DNA of 64,000 nucleotides from Ignelater luminosus. Lineage: Eukaryota > Arthropoda > Insecta > Coleoptera > Elateridae. A program made the position numbers and the translations under genes. The stretch is taken from positions 1 to 64,000 of the forward strand of contig VTPC01003572.1 in NCBI GenBank assembly GCA_011009095.1. The letters are read 5' to 3'. Shown in pieces: positions 53,383 through 64,000 of this stretch; position 1 is the stretch's first letter; every line of letters starts with the position of its first letter. The notes beneath the pieces were generated by a model that saw only the letters and a program-made list of their open reading frames with translations, did not search any database and was not told the origin of the DNA.

Positions 53383-54554
53383 TTATTTACATTCTTCATG
53401 ATACGGTTCCAATGTACGTAGATCCCTCCATGTAGGCGGAAGATTATTGTGAAGATGGTTCGCACATCTTTTACAAGGGCTACTAAACAATGTATTGTAG
53501 CTATGGAACCAATGCTGTAACAGTAGATAATAAACAGTGTAAATCCTGATAAAACTACAATTCATAATTAATCACCATAAAAGATCGAACTGCAAGTTCT
53601 GGCATTGTAGGTGAATGAAAGTGGCACATAGCTGCATGACAATTCTCCGTTACCTTACGAAATACCTTATAGCGAGATTCCGTCCATAAATCGTTTGATT
53701 CCGAATGCGCTTTAACTACAACCCATTCAATCATTAAACCTTTAAAAGCAATGATTGCTTTTAAGACTCTCCCTAATGAGGCCTGTTGGGATACAAAATA
53801 GATAAATAAACAAATTGTTTGCTAGTTATACTAAATACTTACTTGAATTATAGGATTTGGAGCAAAAGGACGTGGGGCAGTGATAGTAACATCAGGAAAC
53901 AATCTATCGATTCCAGTAATTAAATTTTCTATGACACTACAACAAAGAATATTAAAACTTGATAACACTTTTAGTGGATTCGCTTACTCTGGTGCAACAT
54001 TATGATTACTAGTTTGTGTTTTTCTTCGTTTAGTAGTACTGAAGGTTTTATAAGTCTTATTTACAGAATTTGTGGCCAATATATTTCCCGCTAATGTACT
54101 GTATTCACGAATCTAAAATGAGCAACATATTGATACTCGTTTTTATTTTCCCTTCTGATACACAAACCTTGTCAGTCCATTTGTAACTATTTACTAGCTG
54201 TCCATATAGTGCTTGACGTTCTTGAGTTGTTTCCTGACTTAAATATGTAGTATTAGCCAAGTTAAATGGACCCGGAGGTGGTGTTAAGCTAGATACTGAC
54301 GTTTCCACATCCCTACAAATTAATATTGATCAAACACAAAAATAACTAGAATCAGCAATAAGCAGCTACCTTAAATTATTGTTTACTGTAGTTAACAGCT
54401 CTTGAAGTTCCAGCATAAATTTGTTTTCTTTTCCTTCTTCCCCATGGTCCGCTCTTAAACCGCTACTTACCGTTTCAAATACTTGTCCAACATTAGATCT
54501 TAATACTTTTATGGAATTTAGAGCAGTATGTAGCTGCTCTAGATCTCGATCCAT
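53383..54554 (-). CDS. MED27: Mediator complex subunit 27, 295 aa, 6 exons
   Basis: Exons: 54554-54370, 54312-54168, 54112-53988, 53936-53843, 53782-53576, 53514-53383 (888 nt), phase-consistent GT-AG. The N-terminal part is helical (DLEQLHTALNSIKVLRSNVG). The middle has a TPPPGPFNLANTTYLS block and a basic patch (TTKRRKTQTS). The C-terminal part has VLKAIIAFKGLMIEWVVVKA and ESRYKVFRKVTENCHAAM, and the hallmark end CKRCANHLHNNLPPTWRDLR, finishing HEECK. The two CxxC-like cysteines plus LPPTWRD define the MED27 C-terminal zinc-binding-like domain. MED27 sits in the Mediator tail/upper middle and transmits activator signals to RNA polymerase II. Human MED27 is 311 aa, so this looks complete. 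Confidence 0.93.
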
Positions 54555-56090
54555 TATAATATCAAGTTTTAAGTATTTCAGGCAAACAGGTTACAATTAA
54601 TACCGACAAGATGACAACAATAATAAAATTGTTGGTTATGTTTCAATTACATGCACAGTTGCCAGATTTGTTAATGTACATGGGAGAAACTCGATAAAAA
54701 TTTTCAATAATAAAAATCCAAATTGAATTAAGTTTTAAAAATATGTCACATTTGATTTTTTATTATGCTCAATAATTGTATTAATAACATTATATCAAGA
54801 GAAAATTACTTTGCTAGAGCAATCTTTATATTTGAACCTCGACGTAATTAAAGAATCTTGTTAAAAGGTAAACTTGAACGTCTTGTGCTTTTATCTTTTA
54901 CCTTGGAAGCTTTAAATTTAAAAGCGTAAAGTGTAAAATACATTTGGTGAACTCCTCTAATATGTAATTTCAAAATATTGAAGAAATCGGCAACTACGCA
55001 CTGCAAAAAGTTTGCAACTAACATTGCACTGCTGTAGTAAGGGTAAGAAAGAAATTAGTCGCCTTTCAGTTACATTTCTTTATACAAAATAAGTCTAAAC
55101 TGATCTAGATCACAAATTAATATAATCCTGCATTCTTTTAAATACCAGATATCTAAACACCTTACATTTATAAATAATAATGTAATCAAAGTGTGCAGGA
55201 CTATTTATATTTCTGTTACGATTATTAATTGTATCACATGGTACGAACAAAAAATAAGTATCTAATTAATCAAATACAACCTTATAATATGCGAAAGGAA
55301 AAATGTAATATTTTACAAATTACCTAATGAGTAAATAGTTTATAGAATTAAAATTCCCATAATTAAACAAGTAATTGTTCTTAATTTATACGACATAATT
55401 TCTTATTTGGAAAGTACGCAACGATTATGTAATTCGTACATTACGCGAAAAATATGATATTTAAATTACCCATTTCAAGTAAACGAAATTTATTAAACGA
55501 TACTATAATAATAATAATTAATAACGTTTATGTGATTTTTAAATTGTGTTGTTGTTATTGAAACTTATTTTAGTAGATAACTATGTCGAAATTATTTAAT
55601 GCATAGTAGGTAATACAATCGAAAAAATTGTTGATTAATTTAAAGTTTATGACTTAAACTAAAATTACTATGTTAGAGAGAAACAAACATAAAATTAAAT
55701 TTGTTCTGTTGCAACACTGAATATTAAATAATCAACAGTTATATGTATAACTTTATCTCACATACGAGTAGGTCCGGAATGACTGACTTCGCCCTATGTA
55801 TGTCTATTATGCCTGGAATGAGTATTGTGGCAGTTATCACCGTTGACCATCCAGACCGATGGATTGTTTTTAAATTAGGTATTATAAGATGAAATTATTC
55901 TAGACGGTGCGATAGTTTCCATGTAATCCCATGAGAAACTCATAACAGTATTTATTAGAATACTTACTTTAGTATATAGTTGGAATCCTCATGCTTCAGT
56001 CTCGAGCTTATTATCCTTTCGCTAATGAATAAAGAGCGGATTTCAAGGGAAGCTGCACATTTTAGGAAAAATGAAAAATTAGTACTCTTC
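54555..56090. other. AT-rich spacer upstream of MED27
   Basis: The MED27 promoter lies at the left edge. The remainder is AT-rich DNA with short direct repeats of ataat type (about 55505) and no gene. Confidence 0.45.
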
Positions 56091-58060
56091 AGAAGAACAC
56101 CATTTAAGCTGCTATAGCATATCTAACACTCTTGGAAGGTTGATAGAGGGTAAGGCTTCGTCTTTGAGCAGTATAACCCAACCGATATTCGTATTATTAT
56201 TCTTAAGAAGGCTAATGGAGAACGACGCCTGACCTTAGGCCATCGTAGGTAGTCTGTAGAATATCTAGCTCTCTTGCCAGCTTGATAGCTGGCGATGCCT
56301 CACGGTTGAAGAGCATAGCCTGACGCGTATTCGTATTATTATTCTTAAGAAGGCTAATGAAGGACGACACCTGATCTAACTCCCTTGGAAGATTGATAGA
56401 GTGTGACGCCTCGCCTTTGAGGTGCATAGAGCCCTTCGTATTTGTATTATTATTCTTAAGAAGGCTAATAGAGGACGACGTCTCACCTTGGGTCACCGTA
56501 ACTGACCTATAGGATATCTAGGTTTCTTGAAAGGTTGATAAAAGGTGACGCCTAGCTTTTGAAGAGCATAAATCGACCCGTATTATTATTATTAATCCTA
56601 ACGAGACTAATGGAGGATGATGCCTGACATTGGGCCACCGTAGATGACGTATAGAATATCTAGTTCTCTTGGAAGCTTCTAAGAGCATAGCCTGACTCGT
56701 ATTCGTATTATTATTCTTAAGAAGACTAATGGAGGATGACTCCTGATATTGGGCCACCGTAGGACATTTAGTTCTCTTGGAAGCTTGATAGATGGCGATG
56801 TTTCATCTTCTAAGAGCATAACCTGACTCGTATTCGTATTATTATTCTTAGGAAGGTTAGTGGAGGACGACGCCTGACCTTGGGCCATTTTAGGTGGCCT
56901 GTAGGATATCCAACTCTCTTGAATGGTTGAAGGAGGGTAACGCCTCGCCTTTGAAGAGGATAGTCCGACCCTATTCGTTCTTAACGAAAGTAATGGAGGA
57001 CGATTCCTCCACCTACGGTGATCTATACCATATCTAGTTTTCTTGAAAGCTTGAAAGATGGCGATGTTTCAGCCTAGCATTCTTAAGAAGGCAAATGAAG
57101 GAGGACGCCTGACCTTGGACCACCGTAGGAGACCTATAGCATATCTAGCTCTGTTGGAAGCTTGGTATATGCAATGTTTTATCTTTTAAGAGCACAGCCC
57201 GACCCATGTTCGTATTATTATTCTTGAGAAGGCTAATGGAGGATGACTACTGTCTTGGAAGGTTGATAGAAGGTGACGTTTCCGCTTTGAGGAGCAAATC
57301 TTAACGAGTATTTGTATTATTGTTTTAAAAGAGAAGGATAACTATATCTGACCTTGGGCCACCATAGGTGGTCTGTAGAAGATGGCGACGCCCAACCATA
57401 GGCCATCGAAGATAGTCTGTGGGATATCTAACTCTTAGAAGTTTGAACGAGTGTTACCCGTGCTAGTAGTATCATTCTTAAGAAGTTAATGGAAGACGAA
57501 GATCGACCTTGGGCTAAGACAGGTAATATTCCACATGGCATTTAACTCTTTTGGAAGGTTAATAAAGGTTGGAGCCCGCGTTTGGTCTGTAGGATATTTG
57601 ATTCTCTTGAAACACCCGACTTTGGGTTACACCAGGTGGCCGCTTGAAGGGCTATCGCGACTCAGATTTGTATTTATCATTATTAAGAAGGTTAATGAAA
57701 GGCGACGTCTGACCTTTGGCCACCGCAGATGGGCTGTGACACGTTTAACTCTCTTAGAAAGTTGTTGAAGGGTAAACGCAAATCTGAGTCACTCTAGGTT
57801 AATGGATCACCATAGGCGGCCGCCTATAGGATGTCTAACTCTCTTAGAAAGTTTATAGCGGGTGATCCTTTACCTTGGACCACCGCAGGTGGTCTTTAGA
57901 AGAGCATATTACGAACCGTATTTGTGTTTATCAATCTCAAAAAATGAGGAGTGACGTCCGACGTTTCGCCACCTCAGGTAGCCTATGACGTATTTAAGTC
58001 TCTTAGAAGGTTGATGAAGGGTAAAGACTAAATTTGGGTAATTGTAGGTATTTGTAATTA
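56091..58060 (+). repeat. Complex satellite/tandem repeat, about 13 degenerate units of roughly 110-150 bp
   Basis: The unit contains, in order: gtattattattcttaagaag, gctaatggaggacgacgcct, gaccttgggccaccgtaggt, ggcctgtaggatatcta, actctcttggaaggttgata, and cgcctttgaagagcatagcc followed by tgactcgtattc. Clear unit starts lie near 56190, 56330, 56445, 56580, 56704, 56836, 56960, 57075, 57212, 57310, 57460, 57670 and 57920. The left third is best conserved, and units decay and shorten toward the right. Minus-strand frames spell a repeated SSSISLLKNNNTNT peptide, which is a by-product of the repeat. Confidence 0.9.
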
Positions 58061-58559
58061 AATCCTTGAGAAATGAATAAATAGAGGACGGAGCTTGACG
58101 TGTTTTCAAACAAACTTGAAATACCTTTCTTGCCTATTTGTCTATCTTTAAGTTCGAACTTTGGTGCCTAGAGATCCGTTGATGAGACACAGAAATCGTT
58201 ACCTACTTTTATTAATGTTTATGATAACATCCTATAGATATGTACTTATTATGGTTTACCAGTTTGTAATCCTGCATACCTACAGTATTATAATTACATA
58301 TGGAACGCTTGCACCAAAACAAAGGAAAAGATTCTTTTATTCATAGCTCGTTTCATTCAATGTTAGTGTAACGAAGTAAATCTGAAACAAATAAATTGGA
58401 CAAAAAGCCTTTTATTTCTTATCAAGCATAAAAAGTGGAGATAGAGAGTGTGCTTGAATTGATAGTGTACCTGAATCCTTCGTATTTAAATAGAATTTGT
58501 AGTTTTTAATAGAGCTTTTAACCAACATGTATAACTGCTATCTGTGATGTGGTTAATTC
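58061..58559. other. Spacer, nothing recognised
   Basis: AT-rich. No gene or repeat that I can support. Confidence 0.35.
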
Positions 58560-58745
58560 TCTTCTGCGTGGAAATCATCAGCCAGATCTTTAAACCACAT
58601 AAGAGCCCCTCGGACCCGACTCCTATCGTCCTATTTCCTTCTCAACTTCGTAAGCAAGATATTGGAAAGAATATTAGCCGATAGATTACTAAAAAACGTC
58701 AACCTCTTCCCGTCTCATTAATTCGGATTTTGAGAGAGTATTTAA
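58560..58745 (+). mobile_element. LINE RT fragment (plus strand)
   Basis: Plus strand: PLGPDSYRPISFLNFVSKIL, then ERILADRLLKNVNLFPSH, the early RT block SYRPI-(S)-LLN-x-x-(S/G)K-x-xE-xI. It stops near 58745, where minus-strand LINE sequence begins. Confidence 0.7.
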
Positions 58746-58749
58746 GTAC

Positions 58750-60540
58750 TTGCTCAGCTGTAAGGCTGGTGTCGGCTGTGGCGGATTGAACCCAGACATC
58801 CGGACAGAACCAAAGGTCCAAGTCGAAATTTCGAAAAAGGGATGTGCGCTTGGATCTTTGGAACACTCGTCTCTGCGTGTCTCTATCGATCACGTATACC
58901 CTCCATTGGAGAAAAAGCTATCTAACGCCGCGTATCTATAGGAGAAGTCCTCGCTCTGTCGGACACTTCCTCTGAAGGGTGAAAGCGCTTCAGGCAGAAA
59001 ATCCTCCTGCAGATAGTACTCTCGTTTTGTCGAAATCAGTGAATCGGTAGTCGATCACGTTTCTGATGAAAGTTTTGTAAGCGTGTAATAACCTGGCAGC
59101 CTGGAATGCCGTCGCACAGTCAGGGAAGAAAGATGCTGTGTTGCTGGACGATGTTCAGGCAACGTTTCAGCTCGTCGCTCCATCTCAGCGTAGAAGTGAG
59201 AGTGATGCCAAGGTGTTTAAGAGATGACGAAAGCTAGAGGACGTCTTCGGAATGGAATTTGGCCTTGTAGCTATAATTGCTGCAACTAAATAGGATGCCG
59301 TTGGTTTTCTGATTCTCCACCTTCGGAACAAAGTCTCCACGGGTCCAAGTTCGTACACCAGAACCCTCTCTTTGAAGAGGGGGATGCCGTGGTAGTAAAA
59401 AATCGCGGCGCGTACATCCTGGACAAAGCCTGGCGTACTCACACGCGATGTTGACTAATAGCTCCTGATTAGTTGGACAAAGCAGGTGAAAATCGGCTAG
59501 GAGCTTCAAAAGAAGTCCCTTGTGCTAATATCAGGGTCTAGGCGAACGTCGTAGTTGACGTTATGGGGAGCTTGGACATTAAACAGACTTTGTTCTAAGG
59601 GACTGAGATTACTTGATCGTTTTGCCTTGTCAAGGTGATCCAGATTCGAAAAAGCACCTAACCGTCGCGCCTCCCCGATCCGGATGGTATATCGACAGAC
59701 GATGGCATCGAGTCGATTTCACTGTGTTTTCACCACGGTATCGGGGATACAAACGTATTCTCTGTACACTCGCCGCTTTCCTTGGATAATTTCGCGCAGT
59801 AAGGCAGGTAGAGGAAACTGTCTATAGGATCGACGGTTCTTTCGAGGACGGAAGTTTGAACTGCGTCTTGGATGGCGATGATAACTTGGCGTGCTGTGGA
59901 ATTGATGTTTTCTACTCTGTCTAGAGGTGGATATTGTGAGAAATTATTTTCTACGTGGGATTGGGACTCATTCCAGCGAGCAAGTATTCTGGGGAGAAGT
60001 CCAAAATGCCCGACAGCCAGGACGGTCCAACAGGTCCGAGAAGCCCGAACGGTCCGATAGCCCCGAGAGATCCAATCGGTCCGACAGGCTCGAGAGATCC
60101 AATGGCTCGACAGGCCCGACAAGACAAGAGCGGCCCGAGATGCTCGATTGACCGGACGTAGGCACGAAAATCTACATACATGTTTAAACTGAGGCTGGGC
60201 CCAACCCGAACTGTGCAGGCCTCTATCTCGAACTGTGGAGTTAACGCGTCGGTAGCGACGATGATGAAGTTGCCCAAGTTGTTGAGAAGGGTGTGATTTC
60301 TGTTGGGAATTCGGAACAGTGAAAGCCTGAGCAGGCAAGTTGCCTATTGCCGATCTCTTGCCCATCACCACAGCGAAACCACCAACTCACAAAAGTCGAC
60401 TGGGCTGGAACGTATATGGGGCTGCTCTCCTGTAGGTAGATATAGGAAGCGCAGACGTGTAGGTTCGAGAACTGATTGGGAATCTGAGAATCAGTCTCGT
60501 CAGTTTTCAGGTTGTCAACTGCCGACCTCATTCCCGCTGT
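58750..60540 (-). mobile_element. Jockey-clade LINE ORF2 relic (minus strand), interrupted by element E
   Basis: Reading the minus strand from 60.5 kb: an endonuclease-like part (VSLWWWARDRQ region, then FRIPNRNHTLLNNLGNFIIV); after element E, WNESQSHVENNFSQYPPLDR, VENINSTARQVIIAIQDAVQ and DPIDSFLYLPYCAKL (59.97-59.79 kb), the linker before the RT; EQSLFNVQAPHNV (about 59.57 kb); a heavily damaged RT with ETLFRRWRIRKPTAS (about 59.32 kb); LKHLGITLTSTLRWSDELKR (about 59.2 kb); and YKTFIRNVIDYRFTDF followed by FHPSEEV-like sequence (about 59.0 kb). The order fits a full-length jockey-type ORF2, though most catalytic blocks are lost. Confidence 0.72.
59995..60225 (-). mobile_element. Short GC-rich minisatellite-cored element E inside a LINE
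   Basis: Read on the minus strand it starts TAGAGGCCTGCACAGTTCGG (from 60225), then agcctcag...attttcgtgcctacg and a short minisatellite (gcctgtcgggcctgtcgag-like), ending about 59995. The left-hand (+) boundary is not sharp, and no clear flanking duplication was found. It splits the LINE frame between its endonuclease and the WNESQSHVENNF block. Confidence 0.55.
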
Positions 60541-61558
60541 GACCCGGGCTTACCCACGATCAGCACATATCTTTGCCCTGAGGAAAACAGAACTATTGGC
60601 ATTGAAGGTATGCTTCCTTTTCTGCTGACCTAGGGTTACGACTTCAAAACGCTTCGCAAAGTCTCCTTCTATTACTGCAGCCGCATGAAAATGAATTTCT
60701 GAAAAGATATTTGTATCCGCCAACTGTAAGAACGCAACTTACAACGAACCAGAACGTATTGCTGTGGTTTTCGGCCCATTAGCAAAATAAAGTAGACTTT
60801 TGGACATTTTAAACGTTCTTAAAAGATTCAATAAGAAAAAACAATTTTATTAACATGTTAATTCTGACTTTTATTGTACATTTCTTAATTTTACTCCTAT
60901 CGCATCAATTTTAAAATTTCTAAAAAGAAAACTGATGGAATTTCTAGATGCGAACTGAAGCGTTATTAACCGCTCTGGACTTTTTTGCTGGCCTTAACTA
61001 ATTCGAAGATAATAAATAAACAAAAGAGCATAAAACAAACAGAAAACAAATGATTATATTCAGTTGTTTACTTTTTTTGTTTTGGAAGAATCTTCTCTTC
61101 TTCTACATTTCTGTTTTATAGATGAGGTAAGAATGTTTATCGTAAATAGTCCTTAAGAGCTCTGAATCTTCTCTATAGCAGTAAGTTACTCTCCGAAGCG
61201 ATTAAACATTCTCTTTGGATTATTTCCAATTTTGTTATTATTATTGTGTTTATATTACAGAAAAACAACAAAAACATTTTACCTCATTTTCATAATCAGG
61301 TTCAATCGTTTCAATTAAGCGATATAAATCTACGCAATTAGCGTCGTACACGTATATTTTAATTTGGAAAGGACAAATATTACTCTACTCTAGTTATTCA
61401 TGCAATCAGACTGTGTCTTATTATTATGTCACCTCTAGTTAAGTGAAAATTTGAAACAAATTAACACTTTTAATGTATCGATTTGAAATTTAATTCTCGT
61501 CACATTTCAGTTCATGGGTTAATGGGAGTTAAAAACCTACCCTTTCACGTAAATTAAG
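60541..61558. other. Spacer upstream of the cuticle protein gene
   Basis: The left part may continue LINE sequence. From about 60.8 kb the DNA is AT-rich host-like sequence with no gene. Confidence 0.4.
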
Positions 61559-61595
61559 TATAAAATAAGCAGGCCGCGGGAGAAACGTTATCAGT
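61559..61595 (+). promoter_or_regulatory. Core promoter of the cuticle protein gene
   Basis: TATAAAAT at 61559-61566 and an arthropod initiator TCAGT at 61591-61595 (A at 61593). Their spacing (34 nt) and the 45-nt leader before the ATG at 61638 fit a TATA-Inr promoter. Confidence 0.75.
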
Positions 61596-61637
61596 TAGCT
61601 CATACCATCAAAAGCAAACACAACCCGTAGAAGCAAT

Positions 61638-62163
61638 ATGAAGTTATTAATTGTAAGTATAAAATATTCAATTTTATGTTTTCGAGAAAATATTTTTAAT
61701 TATTCGTTGCAGGTTTTGTTTGCTGTCGTACTATCCACATCGATAGCCTATCCTCAAGGTGGTGGCGGCGGAGGTGGTGGCGGTGGTGGTGGCGGCGGTG
61801 GCGGTGGACATCATCATCATCACCATGAAGGAGGTGGCGGAGGTGGAATCGGCGGATTTGGAACTCCTGTTGATGTAAAACATGAAAAAGAAGTGCATTT
61901 CAAGGTAATTTCTATTATATTCTTGTAAGAGTTACCGTTAGAGTTTAAACTGTTTTCAGGCTCATCCCCATTTCCATTACGAATACAAGGTACACGATGA
62001 CAAGCATCACGATTACAAGAGTAAACACGAAGAAAGGGACGGATACAAGGTGAAAGGCACTTACAGTTTGCTACAGCCCGATGGGCATGTCCGTACGGTC
62101 GATTACCATTCCGATCACAAGCAAGGATGGGTAGCTAAAGTAACCTACAAGAAACATGAATGA
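61638..62163 (+). CDS. RR-type cuticular protein (chitin-binding 4), 136 aa
   Basis: Exons: 61638-61652, 61713-61904, 61960-62163 (411 nt). The tiny first exon (MKLLI) and early intron inside the signal peptide are typical of insect cuticle protein genes. The signal peptide (MKLLIVLFAVVLSTSIAYPQ) is followed by 17 consecutive Gly, six His, and a further Gly-rich stretch. The Rebers-Riddiford domain reads PHFHYEYKVHDDKHHDYKSK, then HEERDGYKVKGTYSLLQPDG and HVRTVDYHSDHKQGWVAKVT. The KGxYSLLxPDGxxRTVxYxAD-like core is the RR-2 type that binds chitin, usually in hard cuticle. Upstream TATA and Inr support the start. Confidence 0.93.
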
Positions 62164-63149
62164 CCAAAGGATTTATCCTAAAATTGCTTTGTTATGTTAA
62201 TTTTTATTATTATTGTTGTTCACAATTGTTGTTGTTGGAAAGATAAAAAGGAATTATAAAGAATGTTACCGAAATCTCTGTTGCTTTCCTTTTTTTTTAG
62301 CTTTTCCTTCAGAGATACCAAAACGACTTTCCGCCCTATGTGTAGCTTTTGTTTTGCTAAATTCTGACCAGCCCTCGTGTTCATCTACAAAGCAAAACAC
62401 CCACGATTACTATCATAAATCTTTTTAGTTTTTAAATGTATTTACCATTAATCGCGTGCAACTGCACGATATAAGAGAACAAGAAAGACGTGTAAATGCA
62501 ATATGGAGTAATATTGTGCAATATTATTTACTTAGTAACCAAGGAAACAAAACAAAGTTCAACTTTCATTTGTGCTTTGTTAAATTACAACCAATAGAAT
62601 ACCTTTAAAAAACTCTCAATTATCACCTTGGAAACGTAGATACGAGCAACGCGATTCTTAATAAAGAAAATCCAAACAACTCTTAATTAATTTTCTGCAT
62701 AACAAACAAAATGTCTTACCTAACATGTTAGGAAAGATTAACCGTCCAGTAAAATATTACTGACTTGTTACGTAAATAACAGTTTATCAAAAAAAATGTA
62801 TTGAGATTGTCTTTGAGATAAAGAACCCACGTCAGTGCTTGACATATGTATTACAGCTACAAACGTAATTAATAAATGACAATATTAGCTGTCAAAGTTC
62901 GTGTTTATTTTTCGAAAATACTTTAAACACTCACCATCTTCGAATTGATCATACGGAAATATGCTTCCAATAAATTCCTTTTCCATTAAAAAACGTTGCA
63001 AATTTACTCAGAATTCTTAATTTATCTCCAATAAATATCCACTTTTTTCAGATCCTCACCAATTTCCCCACCAAGTTCAAAAATTCTCAATTTGGGGAAA
63101 TATCTCCATATCTGGCAACACTGCAGTACTTACAACTTTTTGCACGGTC
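62164..63149. other. Cuticle gene 3' UTR and spacer
   Basis: AT-rich; an AATAAA occurs at about 62662. No further gene was recognised before the GC-rich array. Confidence 0.4.
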
Positions 63150-64000
63150 CGAACTATCCACGTCCAGTCCGGCTTGGTCCGACTGGAGGCAAACTTGACG
63201 CGACCCGAAAAGATTCTGATAACTTCTTGATCGGCCCGACGGGTCCGAACAGCCCAAGAGGCCCAAATGACACGAACGGCCCGACACAGTAACCCCAGAA
63301 GCCAAGAAGTCCAAACATCCAACAGGTCCGAGACGCCCGAACGGTCCTACAAACCGAAAAGCACCAAGCACCGAGAAGTAAATCAGGCCTGACAGACTCG
63401 TATGATCTGATAGAACAAGACGGCCTGACCCGGAGGGCCGAGATGTCCAAAAGGCCTGAGAGACTTGGATGACCCGACAGGGCCGCGAGATCAAAACGGC
63501 CTGATACACTCAAGAGACTCGAAGGTCCTAGAAGTCCAAACGGCACGACAGGCCTGCCTACCCGAACGGTCTTACAGACCGAAAAGCTTGAAGGGCCAAA
63601 AAATCCAAAAAGTCTGATAGAACCGTATGGTTTGACAGGGTCAATCGAAACGATTCAATAGACGCGAGAGACTCGAAGGGCCGAGAAGTTCAAAAGGCTC
63701 GACAGGCCTGCCGGCCCGAGAAGTCCGAACGACCAACAGAAAAGCTCAAAGGGGCGAGAAGTTCAAAAGGTCTGACAGACTTGTATGGCTTCACAAGCCA
63801 GAAAGGTCCGACAGGACGAGGGATCCAAACACCCTGATAATAGACCCAGAAGACCAAGAAGGCTAAAAGGCCCGAAGGTCCGAACGATCTAACATACGGT
63901 CTGACAGGACAGGGCTTCAAACGACCCGATAAACCCGAAGGGCCAAAAAGTGCAAAAGACTCAACGGCCCGCTAGATCCAAACAGCCTGATAGATCTGAG
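63150..64000 (-). repeat. Minisatellite array F of the hAT-like element family, running off the window
   Basis: It begins with the inverted boundary motif (aacttgacgcgacccgaaaa, then gattctgataacttcttgat and cggcccgac) and continues as degenerate units such as gggtccgaacagcccaagag and gacaggcctgccggcccgag to the window end. Orientation is opposite to A, B and C. Its TAGAGG end would lie beyond 64000. Confidence 0.75.

Noticed and set aside
56091..58060. CRISPR-like regular repeats
   Set aside because: Units are long, degenerate and contiguous with no unique spacers, in a eukaryotic context; it is a satellite.

Overview
The window looks like insect nuclear DNA, and a beetle is my best but unproven guess. 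It is AT-rich, with GT-AG introns mostly 45-70 nt long. It holds single-copy animal genes, an RR-type cuticle protein gene, C2H2 zinc-finger genes and many decayed transposable elements. No bacterial operons, rRNA, tRNA or CRISPR array were seen.

Layout. 1-5.6 kb: the N-terminal end of a zinc-finger gene (-), then nested relics: a Ty3/gypsy pol piece, a decayed copy of an arthropod repeat-gene family with a PIN/XPG-like nuclease signature, and LINE pieces. 5.6-9.3 kb: two convergent zinc-finger genes. 9.6-11.5 kb: jockey-type LINE relics. 12.48-14.05 kb: a TTAA-flanked element with 16-bp inverted ends. 14.2-23.2 kb: a dense housekeeping block with TPX2 (-, 11 exons), METTL17 (-, 9 exons) and XPR1 (+, 10 exons). 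All three were reconstructed exon by exon with consistent phases. 23.7-24.2 kb: a hAT-type MITE with a perfect 8-bp target duplication. 28.7-33.1 kb: a LENG8/SAC3-domain gene. 34-44 kb: mostly repeats plus a zinc-finger gene at 38.5 kb. 48.5-49.8 kb: a CRAL-TRIO lipid-transfer gene. 50-52.7 kb: a LINE and a zinc-finger pseudogene. 53.4-54.6 kb: MED27 (-). 56.1-58.1 kb: a complex satellite of roughly 110-150 bp units. 58.6-60.5 kb: LINE pieces. 61.6-62.2 kb: a cuticle protein gene. The last 850 bp are a GC-rich minisatellite that runs off the end.

The most unusual feature is a dispersed family of GC-rich elements (25.4, 37.5, 42.0 and 60.1 kb, with related arrays at 44.5 and 63.2 kb). They share a TAGAGGCCTGCACGG-type end, recognisable inverted ends in the two best copies, imperfect 8-bp flanking duplications and a conserved boundary motif near GATAACTTCTTGATCGG. 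Their interiors are degenerate 18-bp minisatellites, in one copy organised into a roughly 190-bp higher-order repeat. They look like non-autonomous hAT-like transposons whose body became a minisatellite. This is inference from the window alone.

The functional genes are not a pathway: spindle assembly (TPX2), mitoribosome assembly (METTL17), phosphate export (XPR1), mRNA-related SAC3-domain function (LENG8), lipid transfer (CRAL-TRIO), transcription (MED27) and cuticle (RR protein). The zinc-finger genes and their decayed relatives (five loci) look like one lineage-specific expansion.
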